From NCBI RefSeq assembly GCF_002917925.1, contig NZ_PPFE01000003.1, forward strand, positions 434,001 through 498,000: DNA of 64,000 nt. Direction: 5' to 3'. Numbering within the stretch: the first letter of the stretch is position 1; every line of letters begins with the position of its first letter. Shown in pieces: positions 54,787 to 64,000 of the stretch. The stretch is from Roseovarius confluentis. Lineage in GTDB: Bacteria; Pseudomonadota; Alphaproteobacteria; Rhodobacterales; Rhodobacteraceae. Position numbers and translations under genes: made by a program. The notes under the pieces were generated by a model that was not told the DNA's origin, made no database searches, and worked only from the letters and a program-made list of their open reading frames with translations.

Positions 54787-55576
54787 CGTAGGGGTCCTCC
54801 AGCGGCGTGCCGGGTTCGGCATCATAAGGATCTTCGAACGCCCCGCCCGAGCCACCGCCGAGCTTGAAGCGCCTGTTCTGAATATAGAGCGACCGCGCCT
54901 GTGCGTAACTGTCGGCGCTGTCGTAAAGGATGGAATCTATGGTGTCGGCATAACGCCCGCGGTCCGACAGGCCCGTGACGCCAGTGGCGATGGTGCCATA
55001 GTAGTTCTCGGGCTCGTCGAGCACGTACGTCAGCGGGTTGGTGAAAAGATCGACGATCTTGCCCGCCGCCGCGCGCTCGGTCGAGGGGCCGAGCAGGGGC
55101 AGTTCGACATACGCCCCTTCGCGCACGCCCCAGACATGCAGTGTCTGGCCGAAATCGGCGTCGGTGGCCTGGGGCATGTTGAGTTCGGACGCGGTGTCGA
55201 ACAGGCCGCCCAGCCCGATCGTGGTGTTCACGAGGAAGCGGTAGGTGTCCTCGGTCGCGCCTTTCATGTTGCCTTGCAGGATGTTGTTCACCACGGCGCC
55301 CGGGATCGACAGGTTGAAGGCGAAACGGCCGACCATGTTCTCGACATCGTCGGGAATGAAGCCGGAATAGCCCTTGCCTGCGGGCCCCACCAGGTTTTTG
55401 TCCAGCGCCCGGTTGAAGGCGTGGGTGCGGCGGTTCTCTTCCTCGTAGGGATCGAAAGGCTCGGAGGCCGGGTAACCCGCGGGGCGCGGCGTGCAGCCCG
55501 CCGCGGCGAGGGCCACGACAAGCGCAAGGCCGGTCGCGAACAGCGTTGGTCGTCGTATGGAGATGAAATTTGGCAA
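54779..55576 (-). CDS. mlaA: MlaA/VacJ family outer-membrane lipoprotein
   Basis: 265 residues. Lipobox ALAAAGC gives the acylated Cys. The domain starts FDPYEEENRRTHAFNRALDK and includes ILQGNMKGATEDTYRFLVNT and TLHVWGVREGAYVELPLLGP. It removes mislocalised phospholipids from the outer leaflet with MlaC. First of the two-gene unit. The tail after 245 is acidic and low complexity (EDPYDAEPGTPLEDPYDE). Confidence 0.94.
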   Translation of the reverse strand: MPNFISIRRPTLFATGLALVVALAAAGCTPRPAGYPASEPFDPYEEENRRTHAFNRALDKNLVGPAGKGYSGFIPDDVENMVGRFAFNLSIPGAVVNNILQGNMKGATEDTYRFLVNTTIGLGGLFDTASELNMPQATDADFGQTLHVWGVREGAYVELPLLGPSTERAAAGKIVDLFTNPLTYVLDEPENYYGTIATGVTGLSDRGRYADTIDSILYDSADSYAQARSLYIQNRRFKLGGGSGGAFEDPYDAEPGTPLEDPYDE

Positions 55577-55743
55577 CGGTCAGGCTTTGGTTAAGGTATT
55601 GCGGTCATAAATAATCGATTGGCTGAATTTACCCAGATGCGGCGACTTGACGAAGGTGTCCTGTAGCAGAACGGTGTCTATGGTAGTAAGTCGGAACGGG
55701 GTATCGTTCAAGCGACGATCTGGCGGGACGCGGAAGAGACGGC

Positions 55744-57483
55744 ATGCAACTTAGCAAGGCAAGACTTGATGCAGGCCGAGAGGAACTTCGCGCCGCCCGT
55801 CGCGAGAGCCGGGGACTTTACTGGTTCGTGGGGATCTTCAGCTTCTTCGTGAACATGCTGATGCTGACCGGCCCGATCTACATGTTGCAGGTCTATGACA
55901 GGGTGCTGGGCAGCCGATCGGTCGAGACGCTGATCGCGCTGAGCGTGCTGGTGGTGTTCCTGTACGGGATGATGGGCGTGCTGGACTATGCCCGCGGGCG
56001 GATCATGGGCCGGGTCGCGGCGCGTTTCCAGGCCCGGCTGGATCGCCGGGTGTTCGACGCGGTGATCCGCAAGGCGGCGGTGGCGCCGGACGAGCATACG
56101 CAAACCGGGTTGCGCGACCTGGAGGCGGTGCAGCGGCTGATGGCCTCGCCGGTGCTGATGGCCATCTTCGACTTGCCCTGGACGCCGGTTTTCCTGGCCG
56201 GGATATGGTTGTTTCACCCGTGGCTGGGGGCGCTGGCGCTGATCGGCGGGGGGATCATCATCCTGATCACCGTGGTCAACCAGGCGGTCACCCGCCAGCC
56301 GGCAATGAAATCGGCGCGGGCCACGGGTGCGGCGGAAATGCTGTCGAACCAGATCCGCAACGAATCGGAAATGGTGCAGGCGATGGGGATGCGCGATCAG
56401 GCGTTCTCGCGCTGGCAGACCGCGCGGGACGAGTCGCTGAGATCCCAGATCGCGTCATCGGATCTTGTGGGTACGTTCACCACGACGACGAAGACCTTCC
56501 GGCTGTTCCTGCAATCGGCGATGCTGGGCCTGGGGGCCTATCTTGTCTTGCAGAACGAGCTTACGCCGGGCGCGATGATCGCGGGCTCGATCCTGATGGG
56601 CCGGGCGCTGGCACCGGTTGAACTGGCCGTCGGACAATGGGCGCTGGTGCAACGGGCCATGCAGGGCTGGCATTCACTGACCGAACTGCTGGCGCTGGTG
56701 CCGCCCGAGCAGCCGCGTACGCCGCTGCCCAAGCCCAAGGCGCTGTTGCAGGTGCAACAGGTCACCGTGGTGCCGCCGGGCGACCAGCAGGCGGCGCTGA
56801 AGACGATCAGTTTCACTGTGCAACCGGGCCAGGCGGTGGGCGTGATCGGTCCCTCGGGTGCCGGCAAGTCGACGCTGGCGCGGGCGCTGACCGGCCTGTG
56901 GCGGCCTGCGGGCGGGCGAATCCGGCTGGATGGCGCGTCGCTTGATCAGTTCGAACCGCGCGTGCTGGGCAGGCATATCGGATACCTGCCGCAGCGGGTG
57001 CAGTTGTTCGAGGGGACCATCGCCGAGAACATCTCGCGCCTGGCCGAGGAGCCCGACGCCGCCAAGATCGTGGAGGCGGCGAAGAAGGCCGATGCGCACG
57101 ATATGATCCTGAAGCTGCCCGACGGCTATGACACGCGTATCACCGCCGGGGGCGGGCGCCTGTCAGGCGGGCAGATGCAGCGGATCGGGCTGGCGCGGGC
57201 GATGTATGGCGACCCTGTGCTGGTGGTGCTGGACGAGCCCAACTCGAACCTCGACAACGAGGGCAGCGAGGCGGTGAACCACGCGATCCGGGAGTTCAAG
57301 GCCGAAGGCAAATCGGTGCTGATCATGGCGCACCGGCCTGCGGCGATCCGGGAATGCGACCAGTTGCTGATGCTTGAAAACGGCATGGTGCGGGCCTTCG
57401 GGCCCAAGGACGAGGTGCTGAAGGACGTGGTCAAGAACGCCGGGGAAATCAGCGCCAGCGGCCAGCAGGGAGGGGTGCAGTGA
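55744..57483 (+). CDS. Type I secretion ABC transporter/permease (PrtD family)
   Basis: 579 residues. Six-helix membrane part (about 20-310, FSFFVNMLMLTGPIYMLQVYDRVLGSR) and an ATPase domain with Walker A GPSGAGKST, signature LSGGQMQR and Walker B LVVLDEPNSNLD. It exports a protein substrate with an uncleaved C-terminal signal. No RTX-like substrate gene and no TolC-type gene are adjacent. It overlaps the next gene by 4 nt. Confidence 0.94.
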   Translation: MQLSKARLDAGREELRAARRESRGLYWFVGIFSFFVNMLMLTGPIYMLQVYDRVLGSRSVETLIALSVLVVFLYGMMGVLDYARGRIMGRVAARFQARLDRRVFDAVIRKAAVAPDEHTQTGLRDLEAVQRLMASPVLMAIFDLPWTPVFLAGIWLFHPWLGALALIGGGIIILITVVNQAVTRQPAMKSARATGAAEMLSNQIRNESEMVQAMGMRDQAFSRWQTARDESLRSQIASSDLVGTFTTTTKTFRLFLQSAMLGLGAYLVLQNELTPGAMIAGSILMGRALAPVELAVGQWALVQRAMQGWHSLTELLALVPPEQPRTPLPKPKALLQVQQVTVVPPGDQQAALKTISFTVQPGQAVGVIGPSGAGKSTLARALTGLWRPAGGRIRLDGASLDQFEPRVLGRHIGYLPQRVQLFEGTIAENISRLAEEPDAAKIVEAAKKADAHDMILKLPDGYDTRITAGGGRLSGGQMQRIGLARAMYGDPVLVVLDEPNSNLDNEGSEAVNHAIREFKAEGKSVLIMAHRPAAIRECDQLLMLENGMVRAFGPKDEVLKDVVKNAGEISASGQQGGVQ

Positions 57484-58787
57484 GCGACGAAAAGCGCAGC
57501 GCCTGGTCGGTCCGGACGCCGATGATCGTGGGGGTGACCGGGCTTATTATCCTGGTGGGAGGTTTCGGGACCTGGGCCGCGATGACCGAGATATCGGGTG
57601 CGGTGATTGCCAGTGGGCAGATCGAGGTCGACCAGAACCGTCAGGTGGTCCAGCACCCCGATGGCGGCGTGGTGGCGTCGATCGAGGTCGATGAGGGCGA
57701 CACGGTGGACGCGGGGCAGGTGCTGTTGCGGCTGGATGCGACCGCCTTGCGCTCGCAGCTGGCGATCACCGAGAACCAGCTGTTCGAGTTGCAGGCGCGG
57801 CGCGGACGGCTGGAGGCCGAGCGGGACGAGCGGGACGAGATCACCTTTCCCGACCTGGTGCGCGACGTGGCGGCGCGCAACACGGAGGTGGCCGAGTTGC
57901 TGGACGGGCAGCGGCGGCTTCTGACGGCGCGCAACGAGACCGTGGCGAGCGAGATTTCCCAGCTGGAGAAACGGCGGGGGCAGATCGGCAACCAGATCGA
58001 GGGGATCGAGGCGCAACAGGCGGCGATGGACGAGCAGCTGGCGCTGATCGAGGAGGAACTGGCCGACCAGCAATCTCTGCTGGACCGGGGGCTGGCCCAG
58101 GCCTCGCGGGTGCTGGCGCTGCAACGGGAGCAGTCGCGGATGCTGGGTCAGCTGGGCGAGCTCGCGGCGCAGGTGGCACAATCCGAAGGGCGGATCACCG
58201 AGATTGACATCGAGGTACTGAAGCTGGGCACGCGGCGGCGCGAGGAGGCGATCACCACCTTGCGCGACTTGCAGTTCCGCGAGCTGGAACTGCTGGAGGA
58301 GCGGCGTGCGCTGATCGAGCGGACGAGCCGGCTGGACATCACCGCGCCGGTGAGCGGCGTGGTTTACGGGCTTCAGGTCTTTGCGCTGCGCTCGGTTATC
58401 CGGCCGGCCGATCCGATCCTTTACGTCGTGCCACAGGACCGTCCGCTGATCATCAATGCGCAGGTCGAGCCCACGGATATCGACAAGCTGTTCGTGGGAC
58501 AGGAAGTGACGCTGCGGTTTTCGGCGCTGGACCAGCGGACGACGCCGGAGCTGATCGGGCAGGTGATGCAGATCTCGGCCGATTCGTTCCAGGACGACAA
58601 CACGCGACAAAGCTATTACCGGGCCGAGATCGCGCTGAGCGAAGGCCAGCGGGAGCGTCTGCCGGAGGATGTGACGCTGATCCCCGGCATGCCGGTGGAG
58701 ACCTTCATCCGCACCGCCGACCGCACGCCGCTGGCCTATCTGACGAAACCGCTGACGGATTACTTCGCCAAGGCGTTTCGCGAATAG
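57480..58787 (+). CDS. Type I secretion membrane fusion protein (HlyD/PrtE family)
   Basis: 435 residues. One membrane helix (17-37, MIVGVTGLIILVGGFGTWAA), a biotinyl-lipoyl-like half (VVQHPDGGVVASIEVDEGDT), a long periplasmic coiled coil (110-290) and the closing half ITAPVSGVVYGLQVFALRSV. It bridges the inner-membrane ABC exporter encoded upstream to an outer-membrane channel. The start overlaps the exporter stop (GTGA-type coupling). Confidence 0.94.
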   Translation: MSDEKRSAWSVRTPMIVGVTGLIILVGGFGTWAAMTEISGAVIASGQIEVDQNRQVVQHPDGGVVASIEVDEGDTVDAGQVLLRLDATALRSQLAITENQLFELQARRGRLEAERDERDEITFPDLVRDVAARNTEVAELLDGQRRLLTARNETVASEISQLEKRRGQIGNQIEGIEAQQAAMDEQLALIEEELADQQSLLDRGLAQASRVLALQREQSRMLGQLGELAAQVAQSEGRITEIDIEVLKLGTRRREEAITTLRDLQFRELELLEERRALIERTSRLDITAPVSGVVYGLQVFALRSVIRPADPILYVVPQDRPLIINAQVEPTDIDKLFVGQEVTLRFSALDQRTTPELIGQVMQISADSFQDDNTRQSYYRAEIALSEGQRERLPEDVTLIPGMPVETFIRTADRTPLAYLTKPLTDYFAKAFRE

Positions 58788-59001
58788 GCGGAGCGCCTTC
58801 GGTGCGCAGGGTGTCTCGGCGTCCCTTCGGGACGTCTCGGGGCGCGTGGCGGGCGTGACGCGGATCCCGGGGGCGGGCCGCGTGGCGGGCGACGGGGCCG
58901 TGAGTATTTTTTGCAAGAAAAAGCCCGCGCCGGTTTTTGCGGTTGCATCGGTGCGCCGAGCGTCTAGCGTTCGCGGCGACGCAACCGAGGAGGTCGGGAT
59001 C

Positions 59002-59463
59002 ATGGGAAAATTCGAGGACAAGCTGGCTGAGATGGGCGTGACCCTGCCCGAGGCGGCGGCACCGGCGGCGAATTACGTGCCGTATGTGCTGGTGGGCGAC
59101 ATGCTGTACGTGTCGGGGCAGCTGCCGAAGCTGGGCGACGAGATGATGATCGGCAAGCTGGGCGACGACATGGACGTGCCCGCGGGCGCGGAGGCGGCGA
59201 AGGCCTGTGCGATCAACCTTTTGGCGCAGGTCAAGGCGGCGTGCGGCGGCGACCTGGACCGCCTGAAGCGGGTGGTGAAGCTGGGCGGGTTCGTGAACTC
59301 GACGCCGGATTTCACGCAGCAACCGCAGGTGATCAACGGCGCATCGGATTTCATCGGCGAGGCGCTGGGCGAGGCGGGCAAGCACGCGCGGGCCGCGGTA
59401 TCGTCGCCGGCCCTGCCCTTTGGCGTGGCGGTCGAGATCGAAGGCGTGTTCCAGGTCGGATGA
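59002..59463 (+). CDS. RidA family protein
   Basis: 153 residues from ATG 59002, with GAGGAGG upstream; the open frame from 58846 is not supported. It resembles the larger RidA subgroup: NYVPYVLVGDMLYVSGQLPK, GGDLDRLKRVVKLGGFVNST, ARAAVSSPALPFGVAVEIEG. The Arg near the active site of imine-hydrolysing RidA is not certain by eye. The stop overlaps the start of the GDPD gene by 4 nt. Confidence 0.9.
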   Translation: MGKFEDKLAEMGVTLPEAAAPAANYVPYVLVGDMLYVSGQLPKLGDEMMIGKLGDDMDVPAGAEAAKACAINLLAQVKAACGGDLDRLKRVVKLGGFVNSTPDFTQQPQVINGASDFIGEALGEAGKHARAAVSSPALPFGVAVEIEGVFQVG

Positions 59464-60227
59464 GCCGGCTGGACCCGTCCTTTCTGCGCGCGCCGCTGGC
59501 GCATCGGGCGCTGCATGATGTCGCGGATGGCCGGCCGGAGAATTCGCGCGCGGCGATCGCCGCGGCGATACGTCATGGTTATGGCATCGAGATCGATCTG
59601 CAATTGAGCCGCGACGGTGCGGCCATGGTGTTTCACGACTATGACCTCAAGCGTCTGACCGGGCAGGCCGGGCCGGTGCAGCAGCGGGACGCGGCGGAAC
59701 TGGGCCGAATCTCGCTGCTTGGCGGGGATGAGGAAATACCGGCGCTGCCGGAGGTGCTGGACCTGGTGGCGGGGCGCGTGCCGCTGCTGATCGAGTTGAA
59801 GGACCAGCAGGGGCAGATGGGCCAGACCGACGGGCGGCTGGAGGCCGCGACGGCAGTGGCGCTGCGAGGCTATGCCGGGCCGGTGGCGGTGATGTCGTTC
59901 AACCCCGAGATGATGGTGGCGATGCGCGACCTTGCGCCCGACGTGGTGCGCGGCATCGTGAGTTGCGATTATGCTGCCAAAGACTGGCCCCTGTTGCGTG
60001 CCGACGTGCGGGAACGGTTGCGCGATATCCCGGATCATGATCGCGCGGGAGCGTGTTTTGTCAGCCACCAGGCGCAGGACCTGGACCGTGCAAGGGTGGC
60101 CGAATTGCAGGGCGCGGGCACGGATGTGCTGTGCTGGACGATCCGGTCGCCGGAAGAAGAGGCAGACGCACGGCGCGTGGCGCAGAACATCACCTTCGAG
60201 GGATATCTTCCGGCAATTCCCGCTTGA
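59460..60227 (+). CDS. Glycerophosphodiester phosphodiesterase family protein
   Basis: 255 residues. TIM-barrel with the N-terminal catalytic pair in HRALHDVADGRPENSRAAIA (His-Arg and Glu), then EIDLQLSRDGAAMVFHDYDL with the metal ligands and second His. It hydrolyses deacylated phospholipids to glycerol 3-phosphate and alcohol. No signal peptide, so cytoplasmic, unlike GlpQ. Co-translated with the RidA gene. Confidence 0.92.
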   Translation: MSRLDPSFLRAPLAHRALHDVADGRPENSRAAIAAAIRHGYGIEIDLQLSRDGAAMVFHDYDLKRLTGQAGPVQQRDAAELGRISLLGGDEEIPALPEVLDLVAGRVPLLIELKDQQGQMGQTDGRLEAATAVALRGYAGPVAVMSFNPEMMVAMRDLAPDVVRGIVSCDYAAKDWPLLRADVRERLRDIPDHDRAGACFVSHQAQDLDRARVAELQGAGTDVLCWTIRSPEEEADARRVAQNITFEGYLPAIPA

Positions 60228-60286
60228 ACCGGAGCGGGTCGGCCACAAATTGAAGGTATGATTTCCAAAAGCGACGAGCGGCCCTG

Positions 60287-61474
60287 ATGGATGGCGGATC
60301 TGTCCTTGTGAGCGTCTATGAAAGCCTGGGCGACGTGGCGCCGGCGGAGTGGGATGCGTGCGCCTGCCCCGAGGCCGGGGACGGCGGCCGGACGGAGGAC
60401 CCGTTCACCACCTACCGGTTCCTGAAGGCGCTGGAGGACAGCGGCTCGGTCGGGGCCGGCACGGGGTGGCAGCCGCATTACATGGTGGCGGAGATGGACG
60501 AACAGGTGATCGCCTGTGCGCCGCTTTACGTGAAGAACCACAGCCAGGGCGAGTATATCTTTGACCACAACTGGGGCCATGCCTATGAACGCGCGGGCGG
60601 GCGGTATTACCCCAAGCTGCAGATGGCGGTGCCGTTCACGCCGGTGACGGGGCGGCGGATGCTGACCCGGCCGGGATACGGGCAGCCGGGGCGCGATGCG
60701 CTGATGCAGGCCGCGGTCAGCATCGGGGACCGCAACGAGCTGTCGTCGCTGCATGTCACCTTTTGCACCGAGTTCGAGCGGGAGGTGGGCACGCAGATGG
60801 GCCTGTTGCCGCGGATCACGCAGCAGTTTCACTGGCTGAACCGGGGCTACGAGAGCTTCGACGATTTCCTGGGCAGCCTGAGTTCGCGCAAGCGCAAGAA
60901 CATCCGCAAGGAGCGGGCGCAGGCGCAGGGCTTTGGCGGCGAGATCGTGCAATTGACCGGCGACGCGATTAGACCCGAGCACTGGGAGGCGTTCTGGGAG
61001 TTCTACCAAGATACCGGGGCGCGGAAGTGGGGAATGCCGTACCTGACGCGCAAGTTTTTTGACATCGCGCAGGAGCGGCTGCGGGACGATATCCTGCTGG
61101 TTTTGGCGCTGGAGGACGGCGTGCCCGTGGCTGGCGCGCTGAACATGATCGGGCGCGACGCGCTTTATGGCCGGTACTGGGGCTGTGCGGCGCATCACCC
61201 GGCGATGCATTTCGAGTTGTGTTACTATCAGGCGATTGATTATGCCATCGAACACGGGCTGTCCCGTGTCGAGGCTGGCGCGCAGGGCGAGCACAAGCTG
61301 GCCCGCGGATACTTGCCGGTCGAGACCCATTCGCTTCACTGGTTTCGTGACCCGCCTTTTTCCGATGCCGTGGCGCGTTACCTAGAGGCCGAACGGGAAG
61401 CCGTTGCAGATGACATTGAAATCCTGACGAGTTTCGGCCCGTTCAGGAAAGCAAACGTGGAGGAGCAGGAATGA
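60287..61474 (+). CDS. GNAT-fold peptidogalycan/FemAB-like protein (DUF482)
   Basis: 395 residues. Family marks: YFxHNWGHAY-type [49 protein letters not shown] and [20 protein letters not shown]. These proteins have two GNAT folds and are thought to act on cell-wall or membrane precursors; no reaction is established. The stop overlaps the start of the pterin dehydratase gene. Confidence 0.88.
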   Translation: MDGGSVLVSVYESLGDVAPAEWDACACPEAGDGGRTEDPFTTYRFLKALEDSGSVGAGTGWQPHYMVAEMDEQVIACAPLYVKNHSQGEYIFDHNWGHAYERAGGRYYPKLQMAVPFTPVTGRRMLTRPGYGQPGRDALMQAAVSIGDRNELSSLHVTFCTEFEREVGTQMGLLPRITQQFHWLNRGYESFDDFLGSLSSRKRKNIRKERAQAQGFGGEIVQLTGDAIRPEHWEAFWEFYQDTGARKWGMPYLTRKFFDIAQERLRDDILLVLALEDGVPVAGALNMIGRDALYGRYWGCAAHHPAMHFELCYYQAIDYAIEHGLSRVEAGAQGEHKLARGYLPVETHSLHWFRDPPFSDAVARYLEAEREAVADDIEILTSFGPFRKANVEEQE

Positions 61475-61770
61475 GCGAACGCTTAAGCGATACGGCGCGA
61501 AAAACGACGCTGGAGCCGCTGTTGGAGAGCGGCTGGGAAATGGTTGAAGGGCGCGATGCGATCCACAAGACCTATGAGTTCGAGAATTTCGTGGAGGCGT
61601 TCGGGTTCATGACCCGCTGCGCGATCTGGGCCGAGAAGTGGGATCACCATCCCGAGTGGTCGAACGTCTACAAGACGGTCGAGGTGACGCTGACCAGCCA
61701 CGATGTCGATGGGCTGAGTTCGCGTGACACCAAGCTGGCCCGCAAGATGGACAAGCTGGCCGACGCCTGA
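61471..61770 (+). CDS. phhB: 4a-hydroxytetrahydrobiopterin dehydratase (PCD)
   Basis: 99 residues. The PCD fold is shown by [20 protein letters not shown] and the His pair in [20 protein letters not shown], plus [18 protein letters not shown]. It recycles the pterin made by aromatic amino acid hydroxylases. No phenylalanine hydroxylase gene is nearby, so the function may be general pterin repair. Translation is coupled to the upstream gene (ATGA). Confidence 0.95.
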   Translation: MSERLSDTARKTTLEPLLESGWEMVEGRDAIHKTYEFENFVEAFGFMTRCAIWAEKWDHHPEWSNVYKTVEVTLTSHDVDGLSSRDTKLARKMDKLADA

Positions 61771-61813
61771 GCCGGTCAGCGGCCGGGACGCGCGCGCGCC
61801 CCGGCCTGATTCT

Positions 61814-62302
61814 TCAGATCGCGTCGAGCAGCGATTCGCCGGCGGAGGTTTCGCAGGCGCCGGGGTTGTCCTCGACATGCAGGACCTTGACGGTCCCATC
61901 CTCGACCAGCATGGCATAGCGCTTGGACCGGGCGATGAGGCCAACGGGTGGCGCGGTGAAATCCATGCCGACGGCCTTGGTGAACTCCGATTGCGGGTCG
62001 CCCAGCATCGTGATGCCCGCATCAGTGGCGCCGGTGTCCTTGCCCCAGGCATCCATCACGAAGGCGTCGTTGACCGAGATGCAGATGATCTCGTCCACGC
62101 CCTTGGCGTCGAAATCGGCCTTGGTGCGGATGAAGCTGGGCACGTGGGCCGAGTGGCAGGTGGGGGTGAAGGCGCCGGGGACGGCGAAGATCGCCACCTT
62201 GCGGCCTTTGGTCTTGTCGGACAGCGCGACCTCTTCGGGGCCGTCGGCGCCCATCTTGAGCAGCGTGGCATCGGGGAGTTTGTCGCCGGTGGTGATCGTC
62301 AT
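61814..62302 (-). CDS. Peroxiredoxin (Prx5 type)
   Basis: 162 residues from ATG 62302. Peroxidatic C49 in VPGAFTPTCHSAHVP, then the conserved Arg in FIRTKADFDAKGVDEI. C150 in NPGACETS sits where PRDX5-type enzymes have a resolving cysteine. It removes H2O2 and alkyl peroxides with glutaredoxin or thioredoxin. Divergent from the flavoprotein gene, which could share its promoter region (62303-62392). Confidence 0.94.
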   Translation of the reverse strand: MTITTGDKLPDATLLKMGADGPEEVALSDKTKGRKVAIFAVPGAFTPTCHSAHVPSFIRTKADFDAKGVDEIICISVNDAFVMDAWGKDTGATDAGITMLGDPQSEFTKAVGMDFTAPPVGLIARSKRYAMLVEDGTVKVLHVEDNPGACETSAGESLLDAI

Positions 62303-62392
62303 TGTCGCATCCTGTCTTTCGTTTGCGTTTCGATTGCCTGTAAGTATAGGCCCTGACGGCCCGAGGGCCATGTTGAATTTGCAGGAGGGGAC

Positions 62393-63598
62393 ATGTCGGG
62401 GATCGTTGTCGTGGGTGCCGGACAGGCGGGAAGTTCGCTGGTGGCGAAGCTGCGGACGCTTGGCTATGACGGCAAGGTGACGCTGATCGGCGAAGAACAT
62501 GCACCGCCCTACCAGCGTCCGCCCTTGTCGAAGAAATACCTGTTGGGCGAAATGGAGTTGGAGCGGCTCTATCTGCGGCCCGAAAGCTTTTATTCCGAGA
62601 ACATGATCGACCTGCGGCTTGATGCGGCGGTGACGGCGATCGACCGGACCGACAAGGTGGTCGTTGCCGGTGGGCAGGCTGTGTCTTACGAGCATCTTGT
62701 CCTGACCACGGGGTCGGTGCCGCGACGGTTGCCGCCGGCGATTGGCGGGGCCTTGGAGGGTGTCTACGTGGTGCGCGACCTGCGCGACGTGGACAGCATG
62801 GGGCCGGAGTTCCGCGAAGGCGCGAAGGTGCTGATCGTGGGGGGCGGCTATATCGGTCTGGAAGCGGCTGCGGTGGCCGCCTCGAAGGGGTTGAAGGTGA
62901 CGCTGGTCGAGATGGCGGACCGGATCCTGCAGCGCGTGGCGGCGAAGGAGACGTCGGATTACTTCCGGGCGTTGCACCGCTCGCACGGGGTGGACATTCG
63001 CGAAGGCGTCGGGCTGGAGCGGTTGACCGGCGAGGGGCGGGTCAGCGGGGCTGTGCTGAACGACGGCACGGAACTGAAGGCAGACTTCGTGATCGTGGGT
63101 GTGGGGATCACCCCCGCCACGGCGCTGGCCGAGGCGGCCGGCGTCGAGGTCGAGAACGGGATCAAGGTGGATGCGCAGGGACGTACCAGCGACCCGTCGA
63201 TCTGGGCGGCCGGGGATTGCGCGAGTTTTCCGTATCGGGGCGCGCGCCTGCGGCTGGAGAGCGTGCCCAATGCCATCGACATGGCGGAATGCGTGGCCGA
63301 GAACATCATGGGGGCGGGCAAGACCTATGTGCCGCAACCGTGGTTCTGGTCGGACCAGTATGACGTCAAGTTGCAGATCGCGGGGCTGAACGTGGGGTAT
63401 GACCGCGTCGTGACGCGCGAGAGCGAGGGCGGTATCTCGTTCTGGTATTACGCGGGTGATACGCTGCTGGCGGTGGACGCGGCCAATGATGCGCGGGCCT
63501 ACATGGTGGGCAAGCGGCTGATCGATAATGGGAAAACCGCTGATCCCGCGGTGGTGGCCGACCCCGGCGCGGACCTCAAGGCGCTGTTGAAGGCGTGA
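62393..63598 (+). CDS. FAD-dependent ferredoxin/rubredoxin reductase-like protein
   Basis: 401 residues. FAD site SGIVVVGAGQAGSSLVAKLR, NAD site VLIVGGGYIGLEAAAVAAS and second FAD motif PSIWAAGDCASFPYRG. YQRPPLSKKYLLG and the C-terminal KRLIDNGK domain place it with BphA4/CamA-type reductases, which pass NADH electrons to ferredoxins for oxygenases. No partner ferredoxin or oxygenase is visible beside it. The stop overlaps the rsmD start. Confidence 0.92.
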   Translation: MSGIVVVGAGQAGSSLVAKLRTLGYDGKVTLIGEEHAPPYQRPPLSKKYLLGEMELERLYLRPESFYSENMIDLRLDAAVTAIDRTDKVVVAGGQAVSYEHLVLTTGSVPRRLPPAIGGALEGVYVVRDLRDVDSMGPEFREGAKVLIVGGGYIGLEAAAVAASKGLKVTLVEMADRILQRVAAKETSDYFRALHRSHGVDIREGVGLERLTGEGRVSGAVLNDGTELKADFVIVGVGITPATALAEAAGVEVENGIKVDAQGRTSDPSIWAAGDCASFPYRGARLRLESVPNAIDMAECVAENIMGAGKTYVPQPWFWSDQYDVKLQIAGLNVGYDRVVTRESEGGISFWYYAGDTLLAVDAANDARAYMVGKRLIDNGKTADPAVVADPGADLKALLKA

Positions 63599-64000
63599 GG
63601 ATCATCGGCGGCGACTTTCGCGGGCGGCGGCTGGCCTCGGTTGGCAAGGGGGACGAGGGCGCGCGGCTGCGCCCCACCTCGGACCGGGTGCGTGAGAGCC
63701 TGTTCAACGTGTTGATGGCGCGGTTCGGGGACCGGGTGCAGGGGGGCGCGGTGCTGGACCTCTTTGCCGGGACCGGGGCGCTGGGGCTGGAGGCGCTGTC
63801 GCGCGGGGCGGCCCGTGCGGTGTTCGTGGAAAGCGGGCGCGTGGGGCAACGGCTGATCCGGGAGAATATCGGGATTTGCGGTGTTGCGGACCGGGTGACG
63901 CTGGTTGGCCGGGATGCGCGCAAGCTTGGCGCGGCGACGGAGGCCAGCGGGCTGGTGTTCCTCGATCCGCCTTATGGCAAGGGGTTGGGCGAGGCGGCTT
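63595..64000 (+). CDS. rsmD: 16S rRNA (guanine966-N2)-methyltransferase, 5' part
   Basis: 135 codons from GTG 63595 to the window edge. RsmD marks: VRIIGGDFRGRRLAS, LRPTSDRVRESLFNVL, the SAM site LDLFAGTGALGLEALSRGA and the NPPY-type FLDPPYGKGL at the end. It methylates G966 in 16S rRNA. The GTG start overlaps the stop of the flavoprotein gene. Confidence 0.95.
   Translation, partial: MRIIGGDFRGRRLASVGKGDEGARLRPTSDRVRESLFNVLMARFGDRVQGGAVLDLFAGTGALGLEALSRGAARAVFVESGRVGQRLIRENIGICGVADRVTLVGRDARKLGAATEASGLVFLDPPYGKGLGEAA

Noticed and set aside
58819..58834. CGTCCC/GGGACG hairpin after the HlyD gene
   Set aside because: Short stem without a T-run; too weak to call a terminator.

Overview
The window looks like a chromosomal segment of an alphaproteobacterium of the Rhodobacterales (Roseobacter-type Rhodobacteraceae). 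This is inferred from the GC-rich core DNA, a CcrM GANTC methylase, a TroABCD-type metal importer, a CIO-type cydAB pair, a LOV histidine kinase, an accD-folC pair, and the hairpin repeats typical of these genomes. No database search was possible, so the genus is not named.

Left edge (1-1407): the 5' end of a trimeric autotransporter adhesin, which runs off the window on the minus strand and carries near-identical 252-bp repeats, followed by tRNA-Arg(CCT).

Genomic island (about 1408-13607): a 12.2-kb, visibly lower-GC element inserted at the 3' end of tRNA-Arg. It is bounded by a 17-bp direct repeat (attL/attR). Just inside both ends lies a second 21-bp repeat built of two GTGACAC heptamers, a good candidate for integrase or excisionase arm sites. 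The island carries a DUF6538-type tyrosine integrase, a protein with motifs A, B and C of the PolA/T7-RNAP polymerase fold, a small membrane protein, a serine recombinase, a CoiA-like zinc-finger nuclease, a 1346-residue STAND ATPase with a DUF4297/Cap4-like nuclease N-terminus, and a secreted trypsin-like protease. No capsid, tail or conjugation genes are visible. I read it as a non-phage integrative element carrying probable anti-phage cargo, and it is the most novel part of the window.

Core region (13.6-64 kb): BCCT transporter; small envelope proteins; rnhB and ccrM (with three GANTC sites just upstream of ccrM); troABCD; a DgoK-like gene with a TIGR01244 partner; cydAB; a class III aminotransferase; an orphan peptide-binding protein; aroC; a methyltransferase; an EamA permease; and an HU protein. 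Next is an arsenate operon in which an ArsR-ArsC fusion, a GAPDH and ArsJ overlap by 4 nt each. After that come a Crp/Fnr regulator, a LOV histidine kinase, zinT with a Zur-like palindrome, an alanine symporter, uspA, amn, a VOC protein, an SDR protein, folC, accD, a CPBP protease, glnK-amtB, a PBP1A-type enzyme, mlaC/mlaA, a type I secretion ABC/HlyD pair, RidA-GDPD, a GNAT protein with a pterin dehydratase, a peroxiredoxin, a ferredoxin-reductase-like flavoprotein, and the start of rsmD at the right edge.

The strongest leads are the polymerase-like protein, the nuclease-STAND protein, the paired integration repeats, and the ArsRC-GAPDH-ArsJ operon with no visible arsenite exporter.
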